From Anaerofustis sp. (GTDB lineage: Bacteria; Bacillota; Clostridia; Eubacteriales; Anaerofustaceae), in NCBI RefSeq assembly GCF_019420015.1, contig NZ_JAHZIA010000008.1, positions 87,332-141,165 on the forward strand: DNA of 53,834 nucleotides. The letters run 5' to 3'. The notes under the pieces were generated by a model, which worked only from the letters and a program-made list of their open reading frames with translations, did no database searches and was not told where the DNA came from. A program made the translations under genes and the position numbers. Positions 8,892 to 16,004 of this stretch are shown here, piece by piece (the first letter of the stretch is position 1; every line of letters begins with the position of its first letter).

Positions 8892-8922
8892 ATAAAAGAC
8901 CCGATTAATTCGGGTCTTTTAT
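8892..8922. terminator. Terminator of secDF, convergent
   Basis: AAAAGACCCG (8894-8903) / CGGGTCTTTT (8911-8920); A- and T-runs on both sides allow use from either direction, mainly after secF. Confidence 0.88.
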
Positions 8923-8932
8923 TTTTTATAAC

Positions 8933-10039
8933 CTATCTTTGTCCTTTTTTTCTTCCTTTTTTTCGCTCTTTTCTGGCTTTTCTTCTTGCCTTTTTCTCTT
9001 CTTTCTCTTTTAAAAGCTCATCTTCACTCTTTTCTTCATAAGTGATTTGTTCGTAATTTTGATTATAAGCATATTCACTATTTTGAAAATCCGCATCCAT
9101 AAGATCCTGATTAATAGGCTTTGGTTGCTTTTTAACAGGTCTATGAATACTTTTAGGATCCTTCAACTTTTGTCTTTCTCTGATTAAATACCATAAAGGA
9201 GCAGCAACACACACAGAAGAAAAAGTTCCAGCAATAAATCCGACAATCATAGGAAATACAAATTCTTTAATAGAAGTTGTACCTAAAAGCAATAACGGAG
9301 TTATTGCTAATATAGTAGTAAGGGATGTATTTATTGAACGTTTAATAGTCTGATTTATACTCATATTCGTCAAAGTCGCATAATCACCGGGTTTTACTTT
9401 AGCTGTATTCTCTCTTAGTCTGTCGAATGTAACAATGGTACTGTTAATCGAATACCCTAAAATAGTAAGCAATGCCGCTATAAATGAAGAATTTATCTGT
9501 ATCTGGAAAGCAGCAAATACACCTATAACAATTATAATATCATGCATTAAACAAAAAACAGAACACACACCCTGCAAAAACTCAAAACGCAATGTGATAT
9601 AAACAAGCATACATATTACGGCAATTATACATGCCTTAACAGCCATAGACTTTAATTCATTTCCTATTACGCCGTCAACGTTATCTATAGAGAGTAAGTC
9701 TTCATTATCCAAATTATATTTCTTTTCAAACTCACCAAACAAAATATTTCGTTGCTCGTTATTTAAAGATTTGCTTGTACTTATTACAACTTGAGTGCCT
9801 TCATCCCCAGCAGTGGTTATTTCGGCTCTTGAGTCATATTTATTCGTTATATCTCTTATTTCATCGGCATCAAACTTTTGATTAAGCTCAATGGTTATGA
9901 TAGTACCGCCTCTGAAATCTATACCGAAATCAAGACCTCTAAAAAGCATTGCTCCAAAAGAAACCACGATTAAAGCAAGAGCTATACATATATATTTTTT
10001 TGCATGTTTGGCAAAATTAATGTTAAATCCATTATTCAT
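8933..10039 (-). CDS. secF: Protein translocase subunit SecF
   Basis: A 368-residue RND-type accessory membrane subunit of the Sec translocon, working with SecD to drive late export steps using the proton or ion gradient. Features: N-terminal helix after the Lys-containing start, the GIDFRGGT motif following the first membrane segment, an extracytoplasmic P4 region, and a five-helix bundle containing the conserved GYSINSTIVTFDR segment. The C-terminus carries a long, highly charged tail rich in Lys/Arg/Glu (about 290-368), longer than in typical SecF. It overlaps the end of secD by eight bases, showing translational coupling. Confidence 0.97.
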   Translation of the reverse strand: MNNGFNINFAKHAKKYICIALALIVVSFGAMLFRGLDFGIDFRGGTIITIELNQKFDADEIRDITNKYDSRAEITTAGDEGTQVVISTSKSLNNEQRNILFGEFEKKYNLDNEDLLSIDNVDGVIGNELKSMAVKACIIAVICMLVYITLRFEFLQGVCSVFCLMHDIIIVIGVFAAFQIQINSSFIAALLTILGYSINSTIVTFDRLRENTAKVKPGDYATLTNMSINQTIKRSINTSLTTILAITPLLLLGTTSIKEFVFPMIVGFIAGTFSSVCVAAPLWYLIRERQKLKDPKSIHRPVKKQPKPINQDLMDADFQNSEYAYNQNYEQITYEEKSEDELLKEKEEKKARRKARKERKKGRKKGQR

Positions 10040-11318
10040 TATTATTACCTCCCATACTTTTTATACCGAATAATTTTAAATTGTCACAACCCTTAAAAGA
10101 TGTAATCATAATCATCAGCTTTTTGGTTACAAAGACTGCCGTAAACATACTTACCATAACACCGACCATCAATGTAAGAGCAAAACCCTTTATTGTTCCT
10201 GCACCTAAGAAGAATAAAACAAGTCCAGCAATAACTGTTGTGATATTCGCATCTATAATAGAAGTAAGAGCTCTTGAAAATCCTGCATCTATAGCACCTC
10301 TTATGGATTTCCCGCTTCTTAGTTCCTCTTTCATTCTCTCAAATATAATTACATTACTGTCTACTGCCATACCGATAGAAAGAATAATCCCTGCAATACC
10401 AGGCAGTGTCAGAGTAACACCGAGACCAGACATTAATATAAGATATATGATAATATATATAGCAAGAGAAATATCAGCAACTACTCCCGGAAGAAGATAT
10501 ACTACTATCATAAATAAGAAAACAATTCCTACGCCGATAAGCCCGGCAGTCAGACTCTTACTTAATGAATCCTGCCCCAAAGTAGGTCCTATTGTTCTGA
10601 CTTCAACCGCTTCCAAATCAACAGGCAATGAGCCTGCTTTTATAAGCGTTGCAAGCTGTGTTGCCTCTTCTCCGTCTTTCATTCCTGTGATTACACACTT
10701 ACCGTCTGTTATAGCCGTTTGTACCGTCGGAGTGGATATCTTTTCCCCGTCAAGTTCTATGGAAATAACTTTCCCGATATTCTTTTCAGTAGCTTCAGCA
10801 AAAGCTTTTGCACCTTCTTCATTAAATTCCAAAGACACAACAGGCTCTTCTACATAGTTATTCGCTTTTTGAATTTCGTACTTGGCACTTTTTACACTTC
10901 CGCCATCCAAAATAACATTGCCGTCAGGATCAACAAACTCAAGCTTTGCGGTCTTCCCTATCATTGAAAGAGCCTCTTCTTGATCTTCTACATCCGGTAT
11001 TGATACTCTTATTTTGTCATCACCCTGTTTTGAAATTGTAGGTTCTTTAACCCCCAAAGAATCTATACGTGTACGTATCGTCTCAACAGCTTTATCCAAA
11101 GTTTCATCGGTTACTTTGTTGCCATCACTCTCTTTTGCCTGTAAAACCACATTTACTCCGCCCGTTAAATCAAGTCCATAGTTAATCGTGTCTTTCATCG
11201 GTTCTATATCATAAATACCGATTACGTTACTAAGCGGCAAACCAAACATAAAAAGATAATAACAAAAAGCAACAATGGCCAAGATAAGAAACATCTTAAG
11301 CCCATTCTTCTTTTTCAT
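10032..11318 (-). CDS. secD: Protein translocase subunit SecD
   Basis: A 428-residue SecD, the partner of SecF. It has an N-terminal membrane helix, the GLDLTGGVNVVLQ motif (about 48-60), the P1 head region including GKTAKLEFVDPDG, and a C-terminal RND membrane bundle with the conserved GMAVDSNVIIFER helix-4 segment. Start ATG follows a GGAG site, and the gene lies 55 bases downstream of the SCIFF maturase stop without an obvious terminator, so it may be read from the SCIFF transcript. Association of SCIFF genes with secDF is a recurring arrangement in Clostridia. Confidence 0.97.
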   Translation of the reverse strand: MKKKNGLKMFLILAIVAFCYYLFMFGLPLSNVIGIYDIEPMKDTINYGLDLTGGVNVVLQAKESDGNKVTDETLDKAVETIRTRIDSLGVKEPTISKQGDDKIRVSIPDVEDQEEALSMIGKTAKLEFVDPDGNVILDGGSVKSAKYEIQKANNYVEEPVVSLEFNEEGAKAFAEATEKNIGKVISIELDGEKISTPTVQTAITDGKCVITGMKDGEEATQLATLIKAGSLPVDLEAVEVRTIGPTLGQDSLSKSLTAGLIGVGIVFLFMIVVYLLPGVVADISLAIYIIIYLILMSGLGVTLTLPGIAGIILSIGMAVDSNVIIFERMKEELRSGKSIRGAIDAGFSRALTSIIDANITTVIAGLVLFFLGAGTIKGFALTLMVGVMVSMFTAVFVTKKLMIMITSFKGCDNLKLFGIKSMGGNNNE

Positions 11319-11373
11319 ATACCCATCTCCTAATCCTTATAATCATTTTTTTATTTTAATTCTTTTACATTAC

Positions 11374-12738
11374 CTAATCAACAAGGTCTTTTTCTTTACA
11401 TTTTATATAAATCGCACACTCTATTCTTTTTCTTAAAATATCACATCCGACTTCATATATGCCGTTTATATTGCCATTGAAGTTATAACTGTTGGCGTGA
11501 CATCCACCGCCGCAAAAATATTTACAAAAACAATCTTCACATTCCTTTTTATCAAGAACACTATTTGAAGAGTAAAAATCATTTCTTATATTCTCATTTG
11601 TTATACCGTCATTTAAATTTCCCATTACGAAATCTGTATTGCCGACAAACTGATGACAAGGATAAATATCCCCAAAAGGAGTAACCGCTACATATTCACA
11701 ACCCGCACCGCAACCGGAAACCCTTTTATATTCACATTTACCACCGTCTAAATCTACGTTAAAATGGAAAAATCTGAATTCTTTATCGGTTCCGAGTCTA
11801 CTTAAGTATATATCTGTTAATTTATCATAACTTTCCATAATTGTAGGCAAATCTTCTTTTGTTATTGCATAATCTTCATGCTCATCCGCAACAACACTTT
11901 CAACCGAAAGTTGTTTCAGTCCCAAATCAGAAAAATGTTCAACATCTTTGTAAAAATCCAAATTATGCTTTGTATATGTACCCCTTATATAATAGTCAAG
12001 TCCAAGTGCGTCTCTTGATTTAGCAACCTTCTTTATGTTTTCTATTATCAAATCATAACTTCCTTTACCATTTGCGGTAGGTCTTGTATAATCATTTATT
12101 TCTTTTCTTCCGTCAATTGACAAAACGACGTTATACATTTCTTTATTTATGTAGTCTATGATTTCATCGTTTAAAAGAACACAATTGGTAGTCAAAGTAA
12201 ACCTGAATATTTTACCGTGTTTTTTTGCCTCTTCTTTTGCATATTCAACAGTTTCTTTAACAACATCAAAGTTCAAAAGAGGCTCTCCTCCAAAGAAATC
12301 CACTTCCAAATGAACCTTGTTTCCGGAATTGTTAATAATAAAATCTATTGCTTTTTTTGCCGTTTCAATATTCATTACTTCTTTTTTCATATTGAAATTG
12401 CCACCTGAAGCAAAGCAATATCTACATGCAAGATTACAATCATGCGAAACATGCAAACACATAGCCTTTACAATACCCTTTTCGTAAAGTTTTCTGTTTA
12501 CCTTTTTTTCCGGAGTATACAGCCTGTTTTCATTTTCCAGCTCTTTTATTTCTCCGATTACCTCTTTGATTTCATTTTCATCATACTTGCTTTTTAAAAT
12601 ATCCGTAATTTCATCTTCACTTTTATTTTTATAATAATCCAAAACATCATATGTCATTTGATCCACATCATATACAAGCGAAGAGTTTACATCCAATACT
12701 ATATATTTATCTTTGAATTTATATTTATATATACCCAT
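11374..12738 (-). CDS. scfB: SCIFF peptide radical SAM maturase
   Basis: A 454-residue radical SAM/SPASM enzyme that installs Cys-to-residue thioether cross-links in the SCIFF peptide. An N-terminal RiPP-recognition-like region (1-85) precedes the SAM cluster motif CNLACRYC (Cys101, Cys105, Cys108), then FFGGEP. The C-terminal SPASM region has many cysteines (CEYKRVSGCGAGCEYV, YPCHQF, CEDCFCKYFCGGGC) for auxiliary Fe-S clusters. Its substrate is encoded 62 bases upstream, and a Rho-independent hairpin lies between them. Start ATG follows GAGGAAG. The pairing with a six-cysteine peptide makes the assignment firm; the biological purpose of SCIFF is not established. Confidence 0.95.
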   Translation of the reverse strand: MGIYKYKFKDKYIVLDVNSSLVYDVDQMTYDVLDYYKNKSEDEITDILKSKYDENEIKEVIGEIKELENENRLYTPEKKVNRKLYEKGIVKAMCLHVSHDCNLACRYCFASGGNFNMKKEVMNIETAKKAIDFIINNSGNKVHLEVDFFGGEPLLNFDVVKETVEYAKEEAKKHGKIFRFTLTTNCVLLNDEIIDYINKEMYNVVLSIDGRKEINDYTRPTANGKGSYDLIIENIKKVAKSRDALGLDYYIRGTYTKHNLDFYKDVEHFSDLGLKQLSVESVVADEHEDYAITKEDLPTIMESYDKLTDIYLSRLGTDKEFRFFHFNVDLDGGKCEYKRVSGCGAGCEYVAVTPFGDIYPCHQFVGNTDFVMGNLNDGITNENIRNDFYSSNSVLDKKECEDCFCKYFCGGGCHANSYNFNGNINGIYEVGCDILRKRIECAIYIKCKEKDLVD

Positions 12739-12752
12739 ATCTTCCTCTAACT

Positions 12753-12785
12753 TAAAAAAGGCAACCTTAAGGTTGCTTTTTTTAT
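12753..12785. terminator. Intercistronic terminator between SCIFF peptide and maturase
   Basis: AAAAAAGGCAACC-TTAA-GGTTGCTTTTTTT; on the minus strand the GCAACC/GGTTGC stem is followed by CTTTTTT. It follows the SCIFF peptide stop and precedes the maturase start, so it should reduce maturase transcription relative to peptide. Confidence 0.85.
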
Positions 12786-12800
12786 TCTATTATTTTTTCC

Positions 12801-12935
12801 TTATTTATTTTCACAAGGTTGGTTTCCAACAGTACAAGAAGTCTTGCATGCTGATTGACAAGATGTTGCACATTCACCGCAACCTTTGTTTTTTCTATCT
12901 TCTCTTACTTCGTTCACTTTTTTAATATGTTTCAT
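12801..12935 (-). CDS. scfA: SCIFF six-cysteine ribosomal peptide precursor
   Basis: A 44-residue peptide. It starts MKHIKKVNEV, continues through a charged leader, and ends in a core with six cysteines at 19, 22, 26, 30, 34 and 41, including the near-invariant SCQSACKTSCTVGNQ stretch of the SCIFF family (six cysteines in forty-five residues). The ATG at 12933-12935 is chosen because it lies six bases after GGAGG; another in-frame ATG two codons upstream abuts the GGAGG and is less likely. The dedicated radical SAM maturase lies directly downstream. It is a RiPP precursor; the role of the product is unknown. Confidence 0.96.
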   Translation of the reverse strand: MKHIKKVNEVREDRKNKGCGECATSCQSACKTSCTVGNQPCENK

Positions 12936-12967
12936 TTTCATCCTCCGAAAAATATTTTCTTCCTAGA

Positions 12968-12996
12968 ATTATATCATAAAGCAACAGTATTTACAA
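12968..12996 (-). promoter_or_regulatory. Promoter of the SCIFF locus
   Basis: TTGTAA (complement of 12991-12996), 17-base spacer, TATAAT (complement of 12968-12973), 30-40 bases before the SCIFF peptide start. Confidence 0.78.
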
Positions 12997-13002
12997 CCTA
13001 GT

Positions 13003-13380
13003 TTATTTGTTCTTTTTCATTTCTTCATAATCATCCAAGGCCTTATTAATAACACCTTCTGCCAGTACCGAACAATGCACTTTTGCAGAAGGAAGCCCAC
13101 CTAACGATTCAACAACCATTTTATTTGTAATTTCTCTCGCTTCCTTAACTGTTTTTCCCTTTATAAGCTCAGTTGACATACTTGCACTGGCTATAGCGGC
13201 AGCGCATCCAAAAGTCCTGAATTTAATATCCGTAATCACATCATTATCATCTATTTTCAAGAAAAATTCTGTTGTATCACCGCAAGACGGACTGGCTTCT
13301 TTTGCAACAACAGTTGCATCTTCTATAACACCAACATTTCTTGGGTTTTGAAAGTGATCTAATACAATATCGTTATACAT
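13003..13380 (-). CDS. iscU: Fe-S cluster scaffold IscU/NifU-like
   Basis: A 125-residue scaffold on which cysteine desulfurase assembles Fe-S clusters. The three conserved cluster ligands are present: Cys33 (SPSCGD, with Asp35), Cys59 (FGCAAAIA) and Cys103 (KVHCSVLA). Length is typical of stand-alone NifU-N/IscU proteins. It lies 14 bases after the desulfurase gene, forming a two-gene unit. Many Fe-S proteins nearby (SCIFF maturase, ThiH, MtaB, NadA) would depend on this pathway. It also resembles proteins annotated NifU in Clostridia; the name does not imply nitrogen fixation here. Confidence 0.95.
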   Translation of the reverse strand: MYNDIVLDHFQNPRNVGVIEDATVVAKEASPSCGDTTEFFLKIDDNDVITDIKFRTFGCAAAIASASMSTELIKGKTVKEAREITNKMVVESLGGLPSAKVHCSVLAEGVINKALDDYEEMKKNK

Positions 13381-13394
13381 AATTAATATCCTCC

Positions 13395-14549
13395 TTAATA
13401 AAACGGACTCAATGCCCTTAATTTTTCAACTGTTTCTTTTAATATTTTTATAGTATAATCAATTTCTTCCTTTGTAGTAAATTTACTTAACGAAAATCTT
13501 ACACTTGCACCTATTTCAAACTTATTATTTTCACCTAAAGCATCAATCACATGAGATTCACTGCCCGAATCCGCAGTGCAGGCCGAACCTGTCGAACAAG
13601 CAATACCCTTAAGATCAAGAGCATATAAAAAGGCTTCCCCTTCTATACCTTTAAAAGTAAAATTCACATTATTGCAAAGCCTTCTCTCTCTGCTTCCGTT
13701 CAATATGGTGTCGGGAACGCTTTTCATAATATCATCTATGAAATAATCCCTTAATTCTTTCATAGATGCAATATCCTTAACCATATCTCTCTTTGTTATC
13801 TCCACAGCTTTTCCCATTCCCGCAATACAAGGGGCATTATACGTACCGGCTCTTAGGGCTCTCTCTTGTCCTCCGCCTTGCATAAAAATATCAATACGTA
13901 CTTTTTTGTTAATATATAAAAAACCTATCCCCTTGGGACCGTGAATTTTATGTGCGGACATTGACAACAAGTCTATGTTCATCTTTTCCACATCAATATC
14001 CATCTTCCCTATTGCTTGAACAGCATCTGTATGGAATAAAATACCTTTCTTTCTGGCTATTTCTCCTATTTCTTTGATAGGTTCAATGGTTCCTATCTCA
14101 TTGTTTGCTGCCATTATACTTATCAAAATAGTATCTTTTCTGATGGCATCTTTCAGATTTCTCAAACTTATATTACCATCCTCATCCACAGGAAGATAAG
14201 TAACTTCAAACCCTTCTTTCTCAAGTTGTTTACACGTATGAAGAACAGCATGATGTTCTATGGATGAAGTTATAATATGTTTACCTTTATTTATATTATG
14301 ATATGCAGCTCCTCTGATGGCCCAATTGTCACTTTCCGTTGCTCCGGAAGTAAAAATTATTTCTCTTGCAGAAGCATTTATTAAATCCGCAACCTCTTCT
14401 CTTGCCCACTCTATTCCCTTCCTCGCATCTCTGCCAAAAGAATGGAGAGATGATGCATTGGCATAATATTTGTCATTATATTCGTTTATTATATCTCGTA
14501 CATCATCATAAGGTCTGGTAGTCGCAGCATTATCTAAATATACTCTCAT
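13395..14549 (-). CDS. iscS: Cysteine desulfurase (NifS/IscS type)
   Basis: A 384-residue PLP enzyme that takes sulfur from cysteine for Fe-S clusters, thiamine thiazole and thiolated tRNA. The N-terminal MRVYLDNAATTRP, the PLP lysine in SAHKIHGPKG, and the mobile loop with the persulfide cysteine in ACSTGSACTADSGSESH are all present, as expected for group I desulfurases. The start at 14549 is preferred over the longer ATG at 14573 because AAGGAG sits seven to eight bases before it, and the protein then begins at the conserved YLDNAAT. The gene is followed at once by iscU. A leader with its own hairpin lies upstream. Confidence 0.95.
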   Translation of the reverse strand: MRVYLDNAATTRPYDDVRDIINEYNDKYYANASSLHSFGRDARKGIEWAREEVADLINASAREIIFTSGATESDNWAIRGAAYHNINKGKHIITSSIEHHAVLHTCKQLEKEGFEVTYLPVDEDGNISLRNLKDAIRKDTILISIMAANNEIGTIEPIKEIGEIARKKGILFHTDAVQAIGKMDIDVEKMNIDLLSMSAHKIHGPKGIGFLYINKKVRIDIFMQGGGQERALRAGTYNAPCIAGMGKAVEITKRDMVKDIASMKELRDYFIDDIMKSVPDTILNGSRERRLCNNVNFTFKGIEGEAFLYALDLKGIACSTGSACTADSGSESHVIDALGENNKFEIGASVRFSLSKFTTKEEIDYTIKILKETVEKLRALSPFY

Positions 14550-14593
14550 TATATTTATCTCCTTCCCTACCATTGTAGTATGGATATAATAAG

Positions 14594-14628
14594 TAAAAAA
14601 AAACGATATTTCAAGAAAATATCGTTAA
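14594..14628 (-). terminator. Leader hairpin with T-run upstream of iscS
   Basis: AACGATATTT (14602-14611) / AAATATCGTT (14617-14626), followed on the minus strand by a run of about eight T. It is separate from the dnaJ terminator and lies between a candidate promoter and iscS, so it may attenuate iscS-iscU, or be a second stop for dnaJ read-through. Confidence 0.65.
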
Positions 14629-14644
14629 TTTTTATTTTTTTTTC

Positions 14645-14690
14645 ATTTATATCAATATAAAACGATTGCAATATTCTGTAAATTGTTATT
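14645..14690 (-). promoter_or_regulatory. Candidate promoter of iscS-iscU
   Basis: On the minus strand TTTACA, 17-base spacer, TATATT, ending about 25 bases before the leader hairpin. Position and spacing are good, but the boxes are imperfect. Confidence 0.55.
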
Positions 14691-14764
14691 ACAAATTAAA
14701 CTTCTAAAATAGCACTGTCCCACATGGACTCCACTAAAAAATAAACTCTATACTTATCTAAGTT

Positions 14765-14800
14765 TAAATAAAAAAGACCTCATATGAGGTCTTTTATTTA
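14765..14800 (-). terminator. Terminator of dnaJ
   Basis: Palindrome AGACCTCATATGAGGTCT (14775-14792) flanked by A- and T-runs; overlaps the end of dnaJ. Confidence 0.88.
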
Positions 14801-15933
14801 AAGTTATCTTTTACTTTATCCCAAAAACTTTTACTTTGTTCATGATTTTTATCATTTGACATATCCCCGAATTCTCTGAGTTTTGATTTTTGTTTCTCTG
14901 TTAAATTCTTCGGGACTTCAACTTTTATTTCCACATATTCATTTCCTTTTCCGAACCCGTTAGGATTTTGAACACCTTTACCTTTTAATTTAAATACTTG
15001 CCCAGACTGTGTACCTTCCGGTATTTTAAGCTTAACTTTACCGTCTACAGTAGGAACCATTATACTGTCTCCTAAAGCGGCCTGAACAAAAGTAATAGGT
15101 ATTTCACAGTAAATGTCATTGTCTTCTCTTGTAAATATTGCATGAGGTCTAACCGAAATATAAATATATACATCTCCGTTAGGACCTCCGTTTTTACCAG
15201 CTTCACCCTCTCCTCTAAGAGGTAGAACGCTTCCGGTATCCACTCCCGCAGGAATTCTTATTGAAAGAGTTCTTTGCTTCTTCACGTTTCCCTCTCCATG
15301 ACATTTAGGACAAGGTTTTACGATTTTCTTACCCGTTCCGTGACATTCATCACAGGTTTTAACGGTTTGAACGGTTCCGAATAAACTTTGCTGAGTTACT
15401 CTTACCTGACCTGTTCCATGACATTTATCACAAGTTTTTATATCTGCATCGTTAACGGCACCTTTACCAGCACAGGTATCACAGGTTTCCGTTCTTTTTA
15501 GTTTAATTTCTTTTTTGCATCCAAATACAGCTTCTTCAAATGATAAAGATAAATTTACTCTTAAATCTCTGCCCTTTTGACGTACATTCTGCCTTGACGC
15601 TCCGGAAGAAAATCCACCGCCAAACATAGAACCGAAAATATCACCGAACATATCCTCAAATCCACCGAATCCGGCGCCTCCAAAACCTGCACCGCCACCC
15701 ATATTAGGATCAAAAGCTGCATGTCCGAACTGATCATATTTGGCTTTTTTATCGGCATCTGATAAAACTTCATATGCTTCATTTATTTCTTTGAATTTTT
15801 CTTCTGCCTCTTTATTATCAGGGTTTCTGTCCGGATGATATTTCATTGCCAACTTTCTGTAAGCTTTTTTTATCTCGTCTTCGCCGGCACTTTTATCAAT
15901 ACCTAAAACCTCGTAATAATCTCTTTTTGACAT
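14794..15933 (-). CDS. dnaJ: Chaperone DnaJ
   Basis: A 379-residue type I Hsp40 that delivers substrates to DnaK and stimulates its ATPase. J-domain with HPD (MKYHPDRN, about 28-36), Gly/Phe-rich linker (MGGGAGFGGAGFGG), and a zinc-finger domain with four repeats (CDTCAGKG, CDKCHGTG, CDECHGTG, CPKCHGEG). The C-terminal substrate-binding domains follow. It is the last gene of the hrcA-grpE-dnaK-dnaJ heat-shock cluster and is separated from dnaK by a hairpin that probably lowers its transcription. Confidence 0.98.
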   Translation of the reverse strand: MSKRDYYEVLGIDKSAGEDEIKKAYRKLAMKYHPDRNPDNKEAEEKFKEINEAYEVLSDADKKAKYDQFGHAAFDPNMGGGAGFGGAGFGGFEDMFGDIFGSMFGGGFSSGASRQNVRQKGRDLRVNLSLSFEEAVFGCKKEIKLKRTETCDTCAGKGAVNDADIKTCDKCHGTGQVRVTQQSLFGTVQTVKTCDECHGTGKKIVKPCPKCHGEGNVKKQRTLSIRIPAGVDTGSVLPLRGEGEAGKNGGPNGDVYIYISVRPHAIFTREDNDIYCEIPITFVQAALGDSIMVPTVDGKVKLKIPEGTQSGQVFKLKGKGVQNPNGFGKGNEYVEIKVEVPKNLTEKQKSKLREFGDMSNDKNHEQSKSFWDKVKDNFK

Positions 15934-15957
15934 TATTGTTTACTCCCTTATCTATTA

Positions 15958-15997
15958 TGAAAAATCACCCTGCAAACATTAAAAGCAGGGTGAAGTC
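15958..15997 (-). terminator. dnaK-dnaJ intercistronic hairpin (leaky terminator)
   Basis: Nine-base stem TCACCCTGC (15965-15973) / GCAGGGTGA (15985-15993) with an 11-base loop. On the minus strand it is followed by TTTTTC. It lies between dnaK and dnaJ and could be a partial terminator or an mRNA-stabilising 3' end for dnaK. Confidence 0.75.
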
Positions 15998-16004
15998 AGT
16001 TTAA

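Noticed and set aside
8422..8892. 156-codon minus-strand frame opposite the metal ATPase
   Set aside because: It is antisense to the conserved ATP-binding and C-terminal parts of the pump, with no independent signals.
10081..10857. Long open frame (258 codons) on the plus strand opposite secD
   Set aside because: It is antisense to a clear SecD, lacks a ribosome binding site, and its composition (Ser/Thr/Ile-Pro-rich) is that of a shadow frame.
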